From assembly GCF_036237315.1 (NCBI RefSeq), contig NZ_CP108356.1, positions 4,965,501 through 5,029,500 on the forward strand: a DNA stretch of 64,000 nucleotides. The letters are read 5' to 3'. Position 1 is the stretch's first letter. Each line of letters starts with the position of its first letter. Under the pieces are notes generated by a model. The model was not told the origin of the DNA and did no database searches. It was given only the letters and a program-made list of their open reading frames with translations. Position numbers and translations under genes: made by a program. Below, piece by piece: positions 1-8,504 of this stretch. The DNA is from Streptomyces sp. NBC_01351. Lineage in GTDB: Bacteria; Actinomycetota; Actinomycetes; Streptomycetales; Streptomycetaceae.

Positions 1-762
1 CAGCATCATGGTGCTGCCGTAGCCCCCGACGAGCTTGGTGTTCGGGAACACCTCGTCGCGCAGCAGATCCCGGGTGTCGGCGTCCAGATGCGTACCGCCC
101 CAGATGATCGTGCGGACCTTGCGGTTCACCAGCTCGACCAGGTCATCGCGCTGGGCGAGGCGGTCCAGCATCGGCGGAGTGGCGAAGAGCACGCCCACGT
201 CCTGGCTGGACAGGACGAAACCGATCTGCTCGATGAGGTGATCGGTGTAGGCGCTGGCCATGTCCATGTGGCCGTCCGCGAGCAGCTTCTTCACCCATCG
301 CGGGTCCAGATCGATGGCGAAGTTCAGCCCGCCCCGAAGCGCCGCGGTGTCGACCGCCATGGCTCCGACGTTGTGCGGCCCGGTGGGAACGGCACTGAGC
401 CAGTCGACGTTCCGGGGCACACCGTGTTCGTCGAGTCGCTCGCTGAACCACTCGACGCTGCGCCGGTGCCATTCCGCGGCGAACACCACGCGCTTGGGCT
501 CCCCGGTGGTGCCACCGCTTTCGTAGACGCTGGCCTCGAGGCCGTCGCCGTAGCCCTGGGGAATCAGATCGCGGACCGCGACGTCGCGCAGTTCGTCCAC
601 CACATTGGGAAACAAGCCGAGATCGTCGAAATCACGTACATCGGTCAACGGGTCAAAGTCGAGCGTCTCGGCGCGCTTCAGCCAGAACGGCGATCCGGTC
701 TCCGGGCTGAAGTGCCACCGCATCATCTTCCGAACGAACTCTTCGCCCTTTTGTTCAGCCAT
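1..762 (-). CDS. Adenylate-forming (AMP-binding) enzyme, partial, runs off left edge
   Basis: The reading frame is open from an ATG at 762 to the left edge, giving 254 N-terminal residues. Around residue 90 it has a P-loop-like nucleotide-binding motif, SGGTTGEPKRV, diagnostic of the AMP-binding superfamily. The overall look (short N-terminal lead, WFSERLDEHG, then IIWGGTHLDADT and GGYGSTMM near the visible end) resembles the PaaK-like and EhpF/GriC-type branch that adenylates aryl carboxylic acids, rather than long-chain acyl-CoA ligases. It lies 51 bp downstream of a co-directional cucumopine-synthase-like gene, so the two probably share an operon in a specialised-metabolism locus continuing left. 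The substrate cannot be read from this fragment. Family is seen in the sequence; substrate class is inferred. Confidence 0.85.
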   Translation of the reverse strand, partial: MAEQKGEEFVRKMMRWHFSPETGSPFWLKRAETLDFDPLTDVRDFDDLGLFPNVVDELRDVAVRDLIPQGYGDGLEASVYESGGTTGEPKRVVFAAEWHRRSVEWFSERLDEHGVPRNVDWLSAVPTGPHNVGAMAVDTAALRGGLNFAIDLDPRWVKKLLADGHMDMASAYTDHLIEQIGFVLSSQDVGVLFATPPMLDRLAQRDDLVELVNRKVRTIIWGGTHLDADTRDLLRDEVFPNTKLVGGYGSTMML

Positions 763-813
763 GAACTGTCCTCTCGAAAAAGTCTTCCGGGGCAGGGCAC
801 TCGTCACTTCTCG

Positions 814-1773
814 CTACTGGGGAACGGGCTGCCGGCGCAGCTGGTCCGCGGCGTCCCAGGGGAAGAGGTGAAGGTTCCAGGCACCCAGGCAGTTGATGTA
901 GAGGGCCATCTGGCTCGCCACCGCGAGGAAGTCCTCGCGGTCGAGCTCGTCGAGGCAGGCCAGTACGCGCTCGGTGAAGGCCCACAGCTTCTCCAGGCCG
1001 CAGTAGCCCAGGAACTCGGCCGGGACGCCGATCAGCAGGCGTGCCATCTGGCGCAGGGAGTCCATCGGCATGTTCGCGACCGCGGCGCGGACCAGGCCGC
1101 CGTAGGTGGCGTAGCCGAGCGGGCGGGTCTCGCCGTTGACGAACAGGAGGGTGGGAAGAACCGTCTCGTAGCTGCCGGCTCCGGAAGGGATCAGGCCTTC
1201 GTGCAGGTCGGCGAGCTCGGGCGGTGCGGTCAGCCAGATCCGCTCGGTCTCCGCGTGCAGATCGTGGATCAGCTGCTGCGCATCGGAGTTCGCGGCGGTC
1301 AGCCGGGGAATGCGGTGTCCGCCCGCGGTGCCGGCCTTGCGGACCTCCACCAGGATCTGCTTCTTCGTCGCGTAGACGGCGTCCCAGACCGCGGCCCCGG
1401 CCTCCAGCAGGGCCGGCATGTCCTCCTGCCGGATCCGGCCCACGGGCGAAGCCGGCATCGGCTCGCTCAACTCGCCGTACTTGATGCCCAGATGCTGCAG
1501 CCCGGAGCAGAAGACCGTCCCGTCGGGCGCATCGCGCCGGTCGGCGATCTTGTGAGTGGCGTGCAGGTGCAGCAGCGAGGGGATCGGTACGTGGTGGTAC
1601 AGGTGCTGTCCGGCGACCAGCGCGTGTCCCTGCAGACTCCGATAGGGCAAGGACTCCCACAGGGCATCTGCCAACTCAGGGTTGCGGTCATCGAGTTCCG
1701 CGGTGACGGTGATGCCCAGATCAGGCCAGGAAATCTCGATGTGCCGAGCGGATAACGTCGTGGTCGTGGACAA
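814..1773 (-). CDS. Cucumopine-synthase-like protein
   Basis: This is a 319-residue protein starting at ATG 1773. Residues about 10-75 (HIEISWPDLGITVTAELDD, then LPYRSLQGHALVAGQHLYHHVPI) look like the cyclophilin-like fold of DUF3830-type proteins. The C-terminal 200 residues are helical and match my memory of the cucumopine synthase C-terminal helical bundle family, a group named from Agrobacterium opine synthesis but widespread in actinobacterial biosynthetic clusters with unknown roles. No signal peptide or membrane segment is visible. It directly precedes the adenylate-forming enzyme on the same strand, so the pair probably acts on one small carboxylic acid substrate. Family assignment is from recognition of sequence pattern only; the reaction is unknown. 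Confidence 0.65.
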   Translation of the reverse strand: MSTTTTLSARHIEISWPDLGITVTAELDDRNPELADALWESLPYRSLQGHALVAGQHLYHHVPIPSLLHLHATHKIADRRDAPDGTVFCSGLQHLGIKYGELSEPMPASPVGRIRQEDMPALLEAGAAVWDAVYATKKQILVEVRKAGTAGGHRIPRLTAANSDAQQLIHDLHAETERIWLTAPPELADLHEGLIPSGAGSYETVLPTLLFVNGETRPLGYATYGGLVRAAVANMPMDSLRQMARLLIGVPAEFLGYCGLEKLWAFTERVLACLDELDREDFLAVASQMALYINCLGAWNLHLFPWDAADQLRRQPVPQ

Positions 1774-2280
1774 GGTTTTTCCTTCGTTCGGCGAGATGTC
1801 GGGAGCATCGGGAGTCCGGCTGGAAATCCGACATCAGGCGAACGCCTTTCAGACACAACGGCGTTGCAGACACGGCACGCGCAATCCCCCGATTAGCTGC
1901 GGCTTGTGAGGAGTAGACAGGGAATCGAGCCGGGGCAGGTAGGGGTCGAAGACATGAAAACTCCGCAGGCTGAGGCCTGCTCTTCGTGGATTCCTACGAG
2001 GCCCGGCGCCCCCGGGATGGCTCCCCTGGTGGATGATCCAGCCCCGGTTCTCCTCCGGGCCGGCGCCGATGCGGAATCAGCCAGCCGCCGTGGCCGGTTG
2101 GGCGCGTACCGCGATGACCGCCGGCTCCTCGCGAGAACCGGAACGCGGTTGTGCGCCTGCCTCGGATGGTCGATTTCGAGGCTCTGCCGACGGCGCGGCT
2201 CGGGGAGGGGGAAACGCCGGTGGCGGGCCCTCCGCTTGAGGACTCCCGGTGACGATTTCGTCGGCGTCGCGGCATGTGTC
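1774..2280. other. Intergenic region, no gene seen
   Basis: This stretch separates the start of the cucumopine-synthase-like gene from the 3' hairpin of the metalloprotease gene. Open frames here on both strands have arginine- and proline-rich composition typical of random GC-rich translation and show no family motif. The part next to 1773 should hold the promoter of the leftward operon, but I cannot define -10 and -35 boxes. Confidence 0.5.
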
Positions 2281-2321
2281 CGCATCCCGTCCGCGTGGTG
2301 TCGATATGCGGACGGGATGCG
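2281..2321 (-). terminator. Rho-independent-like terminator of M6 protease gene
   Basis: A perfect 14-bp stem (CGCATCCCGTCCGC at 2281-2294 pairing with 2308-2321) with a 13-nt loop lies 30 nt beyond the stop of the leftward metalloprotease gene. There is no long U-tract, as is common in Streptomyces. Confidence 0.65.
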
Positions 2322-2351
2322 GGATGTGGGGTGCGGGCGGAGGAGGGGTCG

Positions 2352-3629
2352 TCAGGGGCGGATGACCCGGACCTGGTAGCTGCCGTTGCGCAGCTCGCCC
2401 ACCACCGAGACGCTGATGCCCGCCTTCTCGTCGGTGAAGGTCTCGCCCGGCCGGAACGGCGCGTCCGAGAGCTCCGCGTGCACATTGGGCCGCCGGGTGC
2501 AGCCGCCGCTCGCGTCGGCGCTGTCCGAGACCGTCACCGGCCCGTGCCCGGTGTCCACGTCGGAGTCCACCTTGTAGATGAGGACGCCCGGTTTGCAGAC
2601 GGCCTCGTCGTTCCCGGCCAGGGTGCGCACCTCCATCGCGTACCCGGCGCTCTCCGAGGTGGGGATGAAGGCCAGCTTCGTACCGCCCTCCACCGCCAGC
2701 GGCGACAGGACGTGGTCGCTGGTGCCCGACTTCGACGCGCAGCTGATCTGCGAGCCGTCCAGCCAGCCCAGCTTCCACTTGTGCCAGCCCAGCAGGTCGT
2801 TGTTGGCGCCCCAGTCCTCGCTCATGATGTCCCAGTGCCCGACCGTGCCCCCGCCGTCGGAGGTGTAGAGGTCGGGCAGTCCGAAGACGTGCCCGTTCTC
2901 GTGGGGGAGCACCCGGTAGCCGGTCTCCCGGTAGGTGCCGGAGCCGTCGTCCTGCCGGCTGTAGACGAAGGACGTGTTCGCCAGCGGCACCCCGTCGGCG
3001 ACGGGCGCCTCGCCGTTGCCCGAGAAGGTCACCGACAGGACGGTGTCCAGGGCGGACGGCCCGGCGTTCGGCGTGACCAGGATGTTGATCAGGTCGTACC
3101 GGCTGAAGTCCACCTCGGGGTCGGCGGCCTTCGCGATGTGCTCGACGAGCTGCCGGTAGCCGGGCTCGTACGCGGACCCGCGCTCGATCCCGTACGCCGC
3201 GAAGGGCATCGGCATGCGCAGCCAGTTCCCTATCGGCGCCTCGGCGCGGTAGACGAGCCGCCCGTAGGAGCTGGTGCGGAACCAGTCGGCGGTCTGGGGG
3301 AAGAACTCCGCGAGCCGGTCCGCGGCCGTGCCCTCGCCCTTGGCGTCGGGGAAGTCGATCATCAAGTTCAGCGCCCGGACCTCGCCGGTCGAGCGGGAGT
3401 ACCCCGGCGGGGTCGGCAGGCCCTCGGACATCTGCACGCCCATCGTGCCCGCGATCCGGCACGGCGCGAGGGCCGATTCGGCGGTGGTTGCCACGGGCCC
3501 GGCGGCGGAGTGGCCGCGGTTGGATATCCCGGCGCTCGCGGTCGCCGTGACGCCGAGGGCCAGCGCGGTGATGCCGATGTACGCGCTGGTGCGGCGTGGT
3601 CTGCGTATCCGGTGGCGGGTCTGCGGCAT
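2352..3629 (-). CDS. Secreted M6-family zinc metalloprotease
   Basis: A 425-residue secreted protease. The N-terminus (RRPRR then a hydrophobic stretch ending near TATASA, residues 13-33) is a signal peptide. The catalytic motif HENGHVFGLPD at residues 243-253 fits the HExxHxxGxxD zinc site of metzincin-like M6 peptidases (immune inhibitor A family), followed by a Met-turn-like DIMS at about 267-270. A C-terminal beta-rich region of about 120 residues contains three cysteines. I chose ATG 3629 because GAAGG sits about 9 nt upstream; a GTG at 3689 would add 20 residues without a good ribosome site. The gene is alone and ends in a strong hairpin. It probably degrades extracellular protein; the substrate is unknown. 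Confidence 0.85.
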   Translation of the reverse strand: MPQTRHRIRRPRRTSAYIGITALALGVTATASAGISNRGHSAAGPVATTAESALAPCRIAGTMGVQMSEGLPTPPGYSRSTGEVRALNLMIDFPDAKGEGTAADRLAEFFPQTADWFRTSSYGRLVYRAEAPIGNWLRMPMPFAAYGIERGSAYEPGYRQLVEHIAKAADPEVDFSRYDLINILVTPNAGPSALDTVLSVTFSGNGEAPVADGVPLANTSFVYSRQDDGSGTYRETGYRVLPHENGHVFGLPDLYTSDGGGTVGHWDIMSEDWGANNDLLGWHKWKLGWLDGSQISCASKSGTSDHVLSPLAVEGGTKLAFIPTSESAGYAMEVRTLAGNDEAVCKPGVLIYKVDSDVDTGHGPVTVSDSADASGGCTRRPNVHAELSDAPFRPGETFTDEKAGISVSVVGELRNGSYQVRVIRP

Positions 3630-3876
3630 GGAGATCGCCTTCGGGTCCGCGGCAGCCGGCCCTGCCCGGACTGCGCTCTGTTCGATCACCCTCTGACGGC
3701 TCCGGCGCGGCCGCGCGTCGGGAGAGGCCGAACGTGGAAGGTCCTGTGACCCGGCTCACACTTGCGAGTGAAATAACCGGGGACCCGATCCCCGTTTGTA
3801 CGTGAGTCCCGCCAAGTGGGGACCGGCTCCCCGTTTGAGGGGGTCGTACGGATCGCAGCGCCAGGGAGGCCCCGGA

Positions 3877-4668
3877 ATGAAGCGCCCCACCACCGCCAAG
3901 GCGGCCGTATCCGCCCCCGAGGCCCCCGTGGACCTGGCGCTCCCGAACCGGCCCGCCGCCACGGCCACCGCGCCCGGGGCCGTCGTCGCGCCCGCACCCG
4001 CACCCGCACCCGCATCGTCACCCGCATCGGCACCCGCGCCGCGCGCGGTCCCGCGTCCGCGGGCCGACGCCGTGCGCAACCGCGAGCGCATCCTGACGGC
4101 CGCCCGCGAAGTGTTCGTCGAGTTCGGCTCGGGCGCCCCCTTCGACGAGGTCGCCCGCCGGGCGGGCATCGGCAACGCCACCCTCTACCGGCACTTCCCC
4201 GACCGCCCCACCCTCGTCCACCACGTCGTGCTCTTCGTGATGGACCGGGTCACGGCCTCCGCCGAGGCCTCCCTCGCCGAGGAGCCGGACGCCTTCGCCG
4301 CCCTGTGCCGCTTCACCCACACCGCCGCCGACGAGCGGATCGGCGCCCTGTGCCCGATGCTCGGCGACGACTTCGACGGCGAGCACCCAGAACTCATCGA
4401 CGCGCGAACCGCCTTGGGGGAGGCCGTCGACACCTTGCTGGCCGCCGGTCAGGAGGCGGGCCTGATCCGTACGGACATCGGCATCGGCGACCTGATGGTC
4501 GCCCTGTCCCAGCTCAGCCGCCCCCTCCCCGGTATCGGCTGCCTCGACACCGGCCGGTTCACCCACCGCCATCTCCAGCTGTTCCTCGACGGGTTGAGGG
4601 CTCCGGCGCGGTCGGTGCTGCCCGGTTCGGCGGCCACGCTGGAGGACTTGAGGCGGAAAACCATGTGA
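3877..4668 (+). CDS. TetR/AcrR-family transcriptional regulator
   Basis: A 263-residue regulator. Residues 1-60 are an alanine/proline-rich disordered tail, unusual for the family. The helix-turn-helix follows at about residues 68-115 (RNRERILTAAREVFVEFG ... NATLYRHFPDRPTL), then a helical ligand-binding domain. ATG 3877 is chosen because AGGGAGG lies 8-14 nt upstream; the frame extends further up without a ribosome site. The gene lies 104 bp before an exporter on the same strand, so it probably represses itself or the exporter; a cluster of repeated CAGTCAG-like half-sites lies in the gap between them. The inducer is unknown. Confidence 0.9.
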   Translation: MKRPTTAKAAVSAPEAPVDLALPNRPAATATAPGAVVAPAPAPAPASSPASAPAPRAVPRPRADAVRNRERILTAAREVFVEFGSGAPFDEVARRAGIGNATLYRHFPDRPTLVHHVVLFVMDRVTASAEASLAEEPDAFAALCRFTHTAADERIGALCPMLGDDFDGEHPELIDARTALGEAVDTLLAAGQEAGLIRTDIGIGDLMVALSQLSRPLPGIGCLDTGRFTHRHLQLFLDGLRAPARSVLPGSAATLEDLRRKTM

Positions 4669-4705
4669 CTTCGACAGGCCGCCCGAAATATCGTTTTTCA
4701 GTAGA

Positions 4706-4757
4706 TCTCAGTCGGATTCCAGTCAGTTCCAGTCAGTTTTCAGTCATTCCGCACCGT
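4706..4757. promoter_or_regulatory. Direct-repeat cluster, candidate TetR operator
   Basis: The gap between the TetR gene and the DHA2 exporter holds several copies of the heptamer TCAGTCn or CAGTCAG in tandem orientation: ctcagtcg, ccagtcag, ccagtcag and tcagtcat, spaced roughly 10-11 bp. Helical spacing of direct repeats suggests a protein-binding array. That the upstream TetR protein binds it is inference. Confidence 0.4.
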
Positions 4758-4772
4758 GAAGTGGGTACCCCC

Positions 4773-6308
4773 ATGTCAAAAACAGCCGCGACACCGCCGC
4801 AGGCTGCCGCCGATCCCAGCCGCTGGAAGGCGCTCGTCTTCATAGCCCTGGCCCAACTGATGGTCGTCCTCGACGCGACCATCGTGAACATCGCCCTGCC
4901 CTCCGCCCAGACGGACCTCGGCATCTCCGACGGCAACCGCCAGTGGGTCATCACCGCGTACGCGCTGGCCTTCGGCGGTCTGCTCCTCTTCGGCGGCCGC
5001 ATCGCCGACAAGTGGGGCCGTAAGAACGCCTTCGTCGTCGGCCTCATCGGCTTCGCCCTGGCCTCCGCGCTCGGCGGCGCCGCCAACGGCGAGGCCATGA
5101 TGCTGGGCGCCCGCGCCCTCCAGGGCGCCTTCGGCGCGCTGCTCGCGCCGGCCGCCCTCTCCCTGCTGGCCGTCATGTTCACCGACGCCAAGGAGCGGGC
5201 CAAGGCCTTCGGCATCTACGGTGCGATCGCGGGCGGCGGCGGCGCCGTCGGCCTGATCCTCGGCGGCTTCCTCACCGAGTACCTCAACTGGCGCTGGACC
5301 TTCTTCGTCAACATCCCGTTCGCGATCGTCGCGGCCGTGGGTGCCTGGATGGTCATCCGTGAGCCCGCGGGCGGCCGCAACCGTGCGCCGCTCGACATCC
5401 CCGGCGTGATCCTGTCCACGCTCGGTCTGGTCGCGCTGGTCTACGGCTTCACCCGCGCCGAGTCCGCCGGCTGGTCGGACAGCGTGACCGTGGCCATGTT
5501 CATCGCCTCGGTGGCCCTGCTGGCCTCGTTCGTCTTCGTCGAGTCCAAGGTGAAGTCCCCGCTGCTGCCGCTGCGCGTCCTGCTGGAGCGCAACCGCGGC
5601 GGCGTGTACCTCTCGCTCGGCCTCGCCGTCATCTCGATGTTCGGCCTGTTCCTCTTCCTCACCTACTACCTGCAGGTCGTGAAGGGCTACTCGCCCGTCA
5701 TGACCGGCTTCGCCTTCATGCCGATGATCGTCGGCATGATCGCGGGCTCCACGCAGATCGGCGCCCGCCTGATGACCCGGGTCGCGCCGCGCCTGCTGAT
5801 GGGTCCGGGCTTCCTGGTCGCCGGCCTCGGCATGCTGATGCTGACGCAGCTGGAGGTCGGGTCCTCGTACGCGGCGCTGATCATGCCGGCGCAGCTGCTG
5901 CTCGGCCTCGGCATGGGTACGGCGTTCATGCCGGCCATGTCCCTGGCCACCCACGGGGTGGACCCGGCCGACGCCGGTGTCGCCTCGGCCATGGTCAACA
6001 CCTCGCAGCAGGTCGGCGGCGCCATCGGCACCGCGCTGCTGAACACCATCGCCGCCTCGGCGACCACCGCGTACCTGACCGACCACGCGGCGGAGGCCGC
6101 GGCGGGCGGCCCGGCGGCCAAGCTCGTCCAGGCGCAGGCCATGGTCGAGGGCTACACCTCGGCCATCTGGTGGGCCGTCGGCATCCTGGTCGCGAGCGCG
6201 GCCATCGCGGTGGCGCTGATCAACACGGGCCGTCCGGGTGCGGGTGGCGTGGTCGCCTCCGGCGACGGGGCGGACGACGAGTTCAAGGTCCCGGTGATCG
6301 CCCACTGA
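4773..6308 (+). CDS. DHA2-family MFS multidrug exporter (EmrB/QacA type)
   Basis: A 511-residue integral membrane protein with the 14-helix layout of the DHA2 drug:H+ antiporter family. Motif D1 (LDATIVNIALPSAQ) lies in helix 1 and motif A (GGRIADKWGRKNAF) after helix 2; the GGGGAVGLILGG stretch is motif C, typical of exporters. Start ATG 4773 follows only a weak purine run. It lies downstream of a TetR regulator with repeated sequence motifs in the gap, the classical regulator-exporter arrangement. Substrates are probably hydrophobic drugs or endogenous metabolites; nothing in the sequence narrows this. Confidence 0.92.
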   Translation: MSKTAATPPQAAADPSRWKALVFIALAQLMVVLDATIVNIALPSAQTDLGISDGNRQWVITAYALAFGGLLLFGGRIADKWGRKNAFVVGLIGFALASALGGAANGEAMMLGARALQGAFGALLAPAALSLLAVMFTDAKERAKAFGIYGAIAGGGGAVGLILGGFLTEYLNWRWTFFVNIPFAIVAAVGAWMVIREPAGGRNRAPLDIPGVILSTLGLVALVYGFTRAESAGWSDSVTVAMFIASVALLASFVFVESKVKSPLLPLRVLLERNRGGVYLSLGLAVISMFGLFLFLTYYLQVVKGYSPVMTGFAFMPMIVGMIAGSTQIGARLMTRVAPRLLMGPGFLVAGLGMLMLTQLEVGSSYAALIMPAQLLLGLGMGTAFMPAMSLATHGVDPADAGVASAMVNTSQQVGGAIGTALLNTIAASATTAYLTDHAAEAAAGGPAAKLVQAQAMVEGYTSAIWWAVGILVASAAIAVALINTGRPGAGGVVASGDGADDEFKVPVIAH

Positions 6309-6341
6309 CGGGGGCGGTGCCCGCGCGGGAATGACTGAACG

Positions 6342-6373
6342 CCCCGCTTGGTTCAAATTTGAACCAAGCGGGG
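6342..6373. promoter_or_regulatory. Perfect 32-bp palindrome upstream of dioxygenase gene
   Basis: A gapless, perfect palindrome of two 16-bp arms is centred between 6357 and 6358, with core TTGGTTCAAATTTGAACCAA. It lies 33 bp after the exporter stop and 46 bp before the dioxygenase start. As RNA it could form a terminator-like hairpin followed by TTAGTCTTTT; as DNA it looks like a dimeric repressor operator (TTCAA n2 TTGAA core, the style of MarR-type sites). Both readings are possible. Confidence 0.6.
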
Positions 6374-6418
6374 TTAGTCTTTTCGTGCGGCCCTGCACCC
6401 ACGACTCAGGAGCGCCCC

Positions 6419-7234
6419 ATGACCCCGGCCCCCGCCCCCGCATCCCCGGCCCCGAACCCCCAGGGCACCCGTATGCCGGCGCTCTACCTCAGCCACGGGG
6501 CCCCGCCGCTGGCCGACGACCCGGTCTGGCCGGGCGAACTGGCCGCCTGGTCCGCCGGCCTGCCCCGCCCCCGGGCGATCCTGATGGTCTCCGCCCACTG
6601 GGAGGAGGCCCCGCTCGCCCTCGGCGCCACCGAGCCCGCACCGCTCGTCTACGACTTCTGGGGCTTCCCCGAGCACTACTACCGGGTGCGCTACGAGGCC
6701 CCGGGCGCCCCGGAGCTCGCCGCCTCGGTCCGCAAACTCCTCAGGGCCCCGGGCACCTCCGTCCAGGACATCCCCGACCGCGGCCTGGACCACGGCGCGT
6801 ACGTCCCCCTCGTCGAGATGTTCCCGGCGGCCGACATCCCGGTGCTCCAGATATCCATGCCCACCCTCGACCCGCGCCGCCTGATGGACCTCGGGCGTAA
6901 GCTCGCACCCCTGCGCGACGAAGGCGTCCTGATCGTCGGCAGCGGCTTCTTCACCCACAACCTGGCGGCCCTCCGCCATGCCGGCACGCCCGCCTGGTCG
7001 ACGGAGTTCGACGCCTGGGGCCACGAGGCCCTCGCCTCGGGCGACCTGGACTCCCTGCTCGACTTCGAGGCCAAATCCCCCTCGGGCCGCCTGGCCCACC
7101 CCCGCACGGAGCACTTCGCCCCGCTCTTCGTCACCCTCGGCGCGGCCGAAGCCTCGGGCGACCTCGCCGCCCGCCGTGACACGGTGGAGGGATTCTGGAT
7201 GGGCCTCTCGAAGCGCTCCCTCCAGTTCGGCTAG
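6419..7234 (+). CDS. DODA-type extradiol aromatic ring-opening dioxygenase (LigB/YgiD family)
   Basis: A 271-residue cytosolic enzyme of the class III extradiol dioxygenase family. Metal-ligand motifs are visible: YLSHGAPP near residue 22, VSAHWEE near 60, and DRGLDHGAYVPL near 120. Family members use non-haem Fe(II) or Zn(II); YgiD-like proteins cleave DOPA-like catechols or act as quinone/catechol hydrolases, so the natural substrate is uncertain. ATG 6419 is preceded by AGGAGC at good spacing. A perfect palindrome just upstream suggests dedicated regulation, perhaps by phenolic compounds. The 3' end overlaps the convergent Uma2-family gene by 4 bp. Confidence 0.85.
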   Translation: MTPAPAPASPAPNPQGTRMPALYLSHGAPPLADDPVWPGELAAWSAGLPRPRAILMVSAHWEEAPLALGATEPAPLVYDFWGFPEHYYRVRYEAPGAPELAASVRKLLRAPGTSVQDIPDRGLDHGAYVPLVEMFPAADIPVLQISMPTLDPRRLMDLGRKLAPLRDEGVLIVGSGFFTHNLAALRHAGTPAWSTEFDAWGHEALASGDLDSLLDFEAKSPSGRLAHPRTEHFAPLFVTLGAAEASGDLAARRDTVEGFWMGLSKRSLQFG

Positions 7235-7863
7235 CCGTCGCTCCGCAGCGCCCCGGTGATGTCCTCGCCGATGGCGAACCCCTTGGCGGGCCCCTCGGGG
7301 ACGACGACCTCGGTCCCGTAGGGCATCCGCACCTCGGAGGCGTACTGCGCCTCACCGGGCACGGGGCCGGTCAGCACGCTGACGGTGCCGTGTCCGTCGT
7401 AGTCGTCGATGATCACGTACACGGGGATCCCGGCCCGCGCGTACGCCCGCCGCTTGCGGCTGCGGTCCCGCGTGACGCCCTCGGGCTCCGGTGCTACGAC
7501 CTCGACCATCAGGGCCACTGCCGAGGCCTCGATCCCGTACCCGTCAGGGGAGACGTGGCCCGCGAGGTCATCTGGCGCGACGAGCACGTCAGGAGCCCAG
7601 GCCCGGTGCCCGTGCTTCACGTACAGCACCTGGTAGGCGCTGTACGGACCGTCGTCCAGGAAGGTGGTCAGGCGGCTGCGCAACCTGTTGGCGACCAGGC
7701 TGTGGCGGAACGGTCCCACACGCCAGATCTCGATGAACTCCTCCACCACCTCGACGCGGAACGTCTCGGGTGGGTCGATGGCCTGCCAGGCCCGCCGGAG
7801 CGCGTCCGCGAGCTCGGGGTCCACCGGCGGGATGCCGGGTGGCTGGGAGTCGGATGTGGTCAT
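7231..7863 (-). CDS. Uma2-family (DUF820) PD-(D/E)XK nuclease-fold protein
   Basis: A 210-residue protein with the Uma2 signature: a conserved APDVLVAPDD segment near residue 93, MVEVVAPEPE near 118 and RKRRAYARAGIPVYVIIDDY at about 134, which together form the PD-(D/E)XK-like active site. Uma2 proteins are abundant in Streptomyces and cyanobacteria. They are predicted restriction-endonuclease-fold proteins with no established physiological role. ATG 7863. It is convergent with the dioxygenase gene and followed in the same direction by nothing, so it looks like a single-gene unit. Confidence 0.85.
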   Translation of the reverse strand: MTTSDSQPPGIPPVDPELADALRRAWQAIDPPETFRVEVVEEFIEIWRVGPFRHSLVANRLRSRLTTFLDDGPYSAYQVLYVKHGHRAWAPDVLVAPDDLAGHVSPDGYGIEASAVALMVEVVAPEPEGVTRDRSRKRRAYARAGIPVYVIIDDYDGHGTVSVLTGPVPGEAQYASEVRMPYGTEVVVPEGPAKGFAIGEDITGALRSDG

Positions 7864-7915
7864 CGCCGCACGGTATGGGCGTGGAGGCGTATGCCGCAGG
7901 AATATGCCTCGCCCC

Positions 7916-8444
7916 TCACCCGGACGGGTGGTCCAGCCGCTTCTCGTACCACCGCACGTCCCAGTACCGCCCGAACTTCCACCCGGCCTCCGTGAACTCC
8001 CCGATCCGCCGGAACCCGAAGCGCTCGTGGAGCCGTGCCGAGGCCTCGTTCGGGAGGGCGACCCCCGCGAACACGCGGTGCACGGGCTCCTTGGCCAGCT
8101 CCGCGAAGAGGGCCTCGTACAGCGCCGTCCCGATGCCCCGGCCGACCGCGTGCGGGGGCCAGGTAGACGCTCGCCTCCACCGACGTGGCGTACGCCGGTT
8201 TCGGACGGAATGGGCTGCTTGTGGCGTATCCGGCCATTCGATCGCCGGTCCAGGCAACCAGAAGCCGGTGCGGGCCGTCTTCAGGGTGGGAGTGCAGCCA
8301 CGGGCGGCGCTGTTCCGGGGTGAAAACGGCCGTGTCGAATGTGACGGCGGTCTCACGGACGTAGTGGTTGTACACGTCCGTGAGGGGTGTCAGATCGGCC
8401 TCCGTTCCCGGCCTGACCTGCACCTCCTCGAAGTCCTGCGGCAT
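7916..8444 (-). pseudogene. GNAT acetyltransferase interrupted by a single-base frameshift
   Basis: Starting at ATG 8444 (AGGGGA 6-7 nt upstream) the frame encodes a normal GNAT N-terminus: VRPGTEADLTPLTDVYNHYV through VEASVYLAP. At a run of five G (plus strand 8154-8158) the frame breaks. The expected continuation, HAVGRGIGTALYEALFAEL through WDVRWYEKRLDHPSG, is in the next frame and ends at 7916. Total length is 3n+1, so one extra C in the homopolymer explains it; corrected, the protein would be 175 residues, typical for phosphinothricin-acetyltransferase-like GNATs, with the acetyl-CoA loop (GRGIGTAL). The break could be a real mutation or a sequencing error in the homopolymer. Confidence 0.8.
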
Positions 8445-8504
8445 CCGGTCCCCTCTCGTGGCGGGGCAGGATACTGCAAGATCTCGAAAAAGAGGGAGCG
8501 ACGT

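Noticed and set aside
1893..2485. Overlapping small frames on both strands between the first operon and the metalloprotease
   Set aside because: Arg/Pro-rich random translations with no ribosome site or motif; they also run into the protease gene or its terminator.
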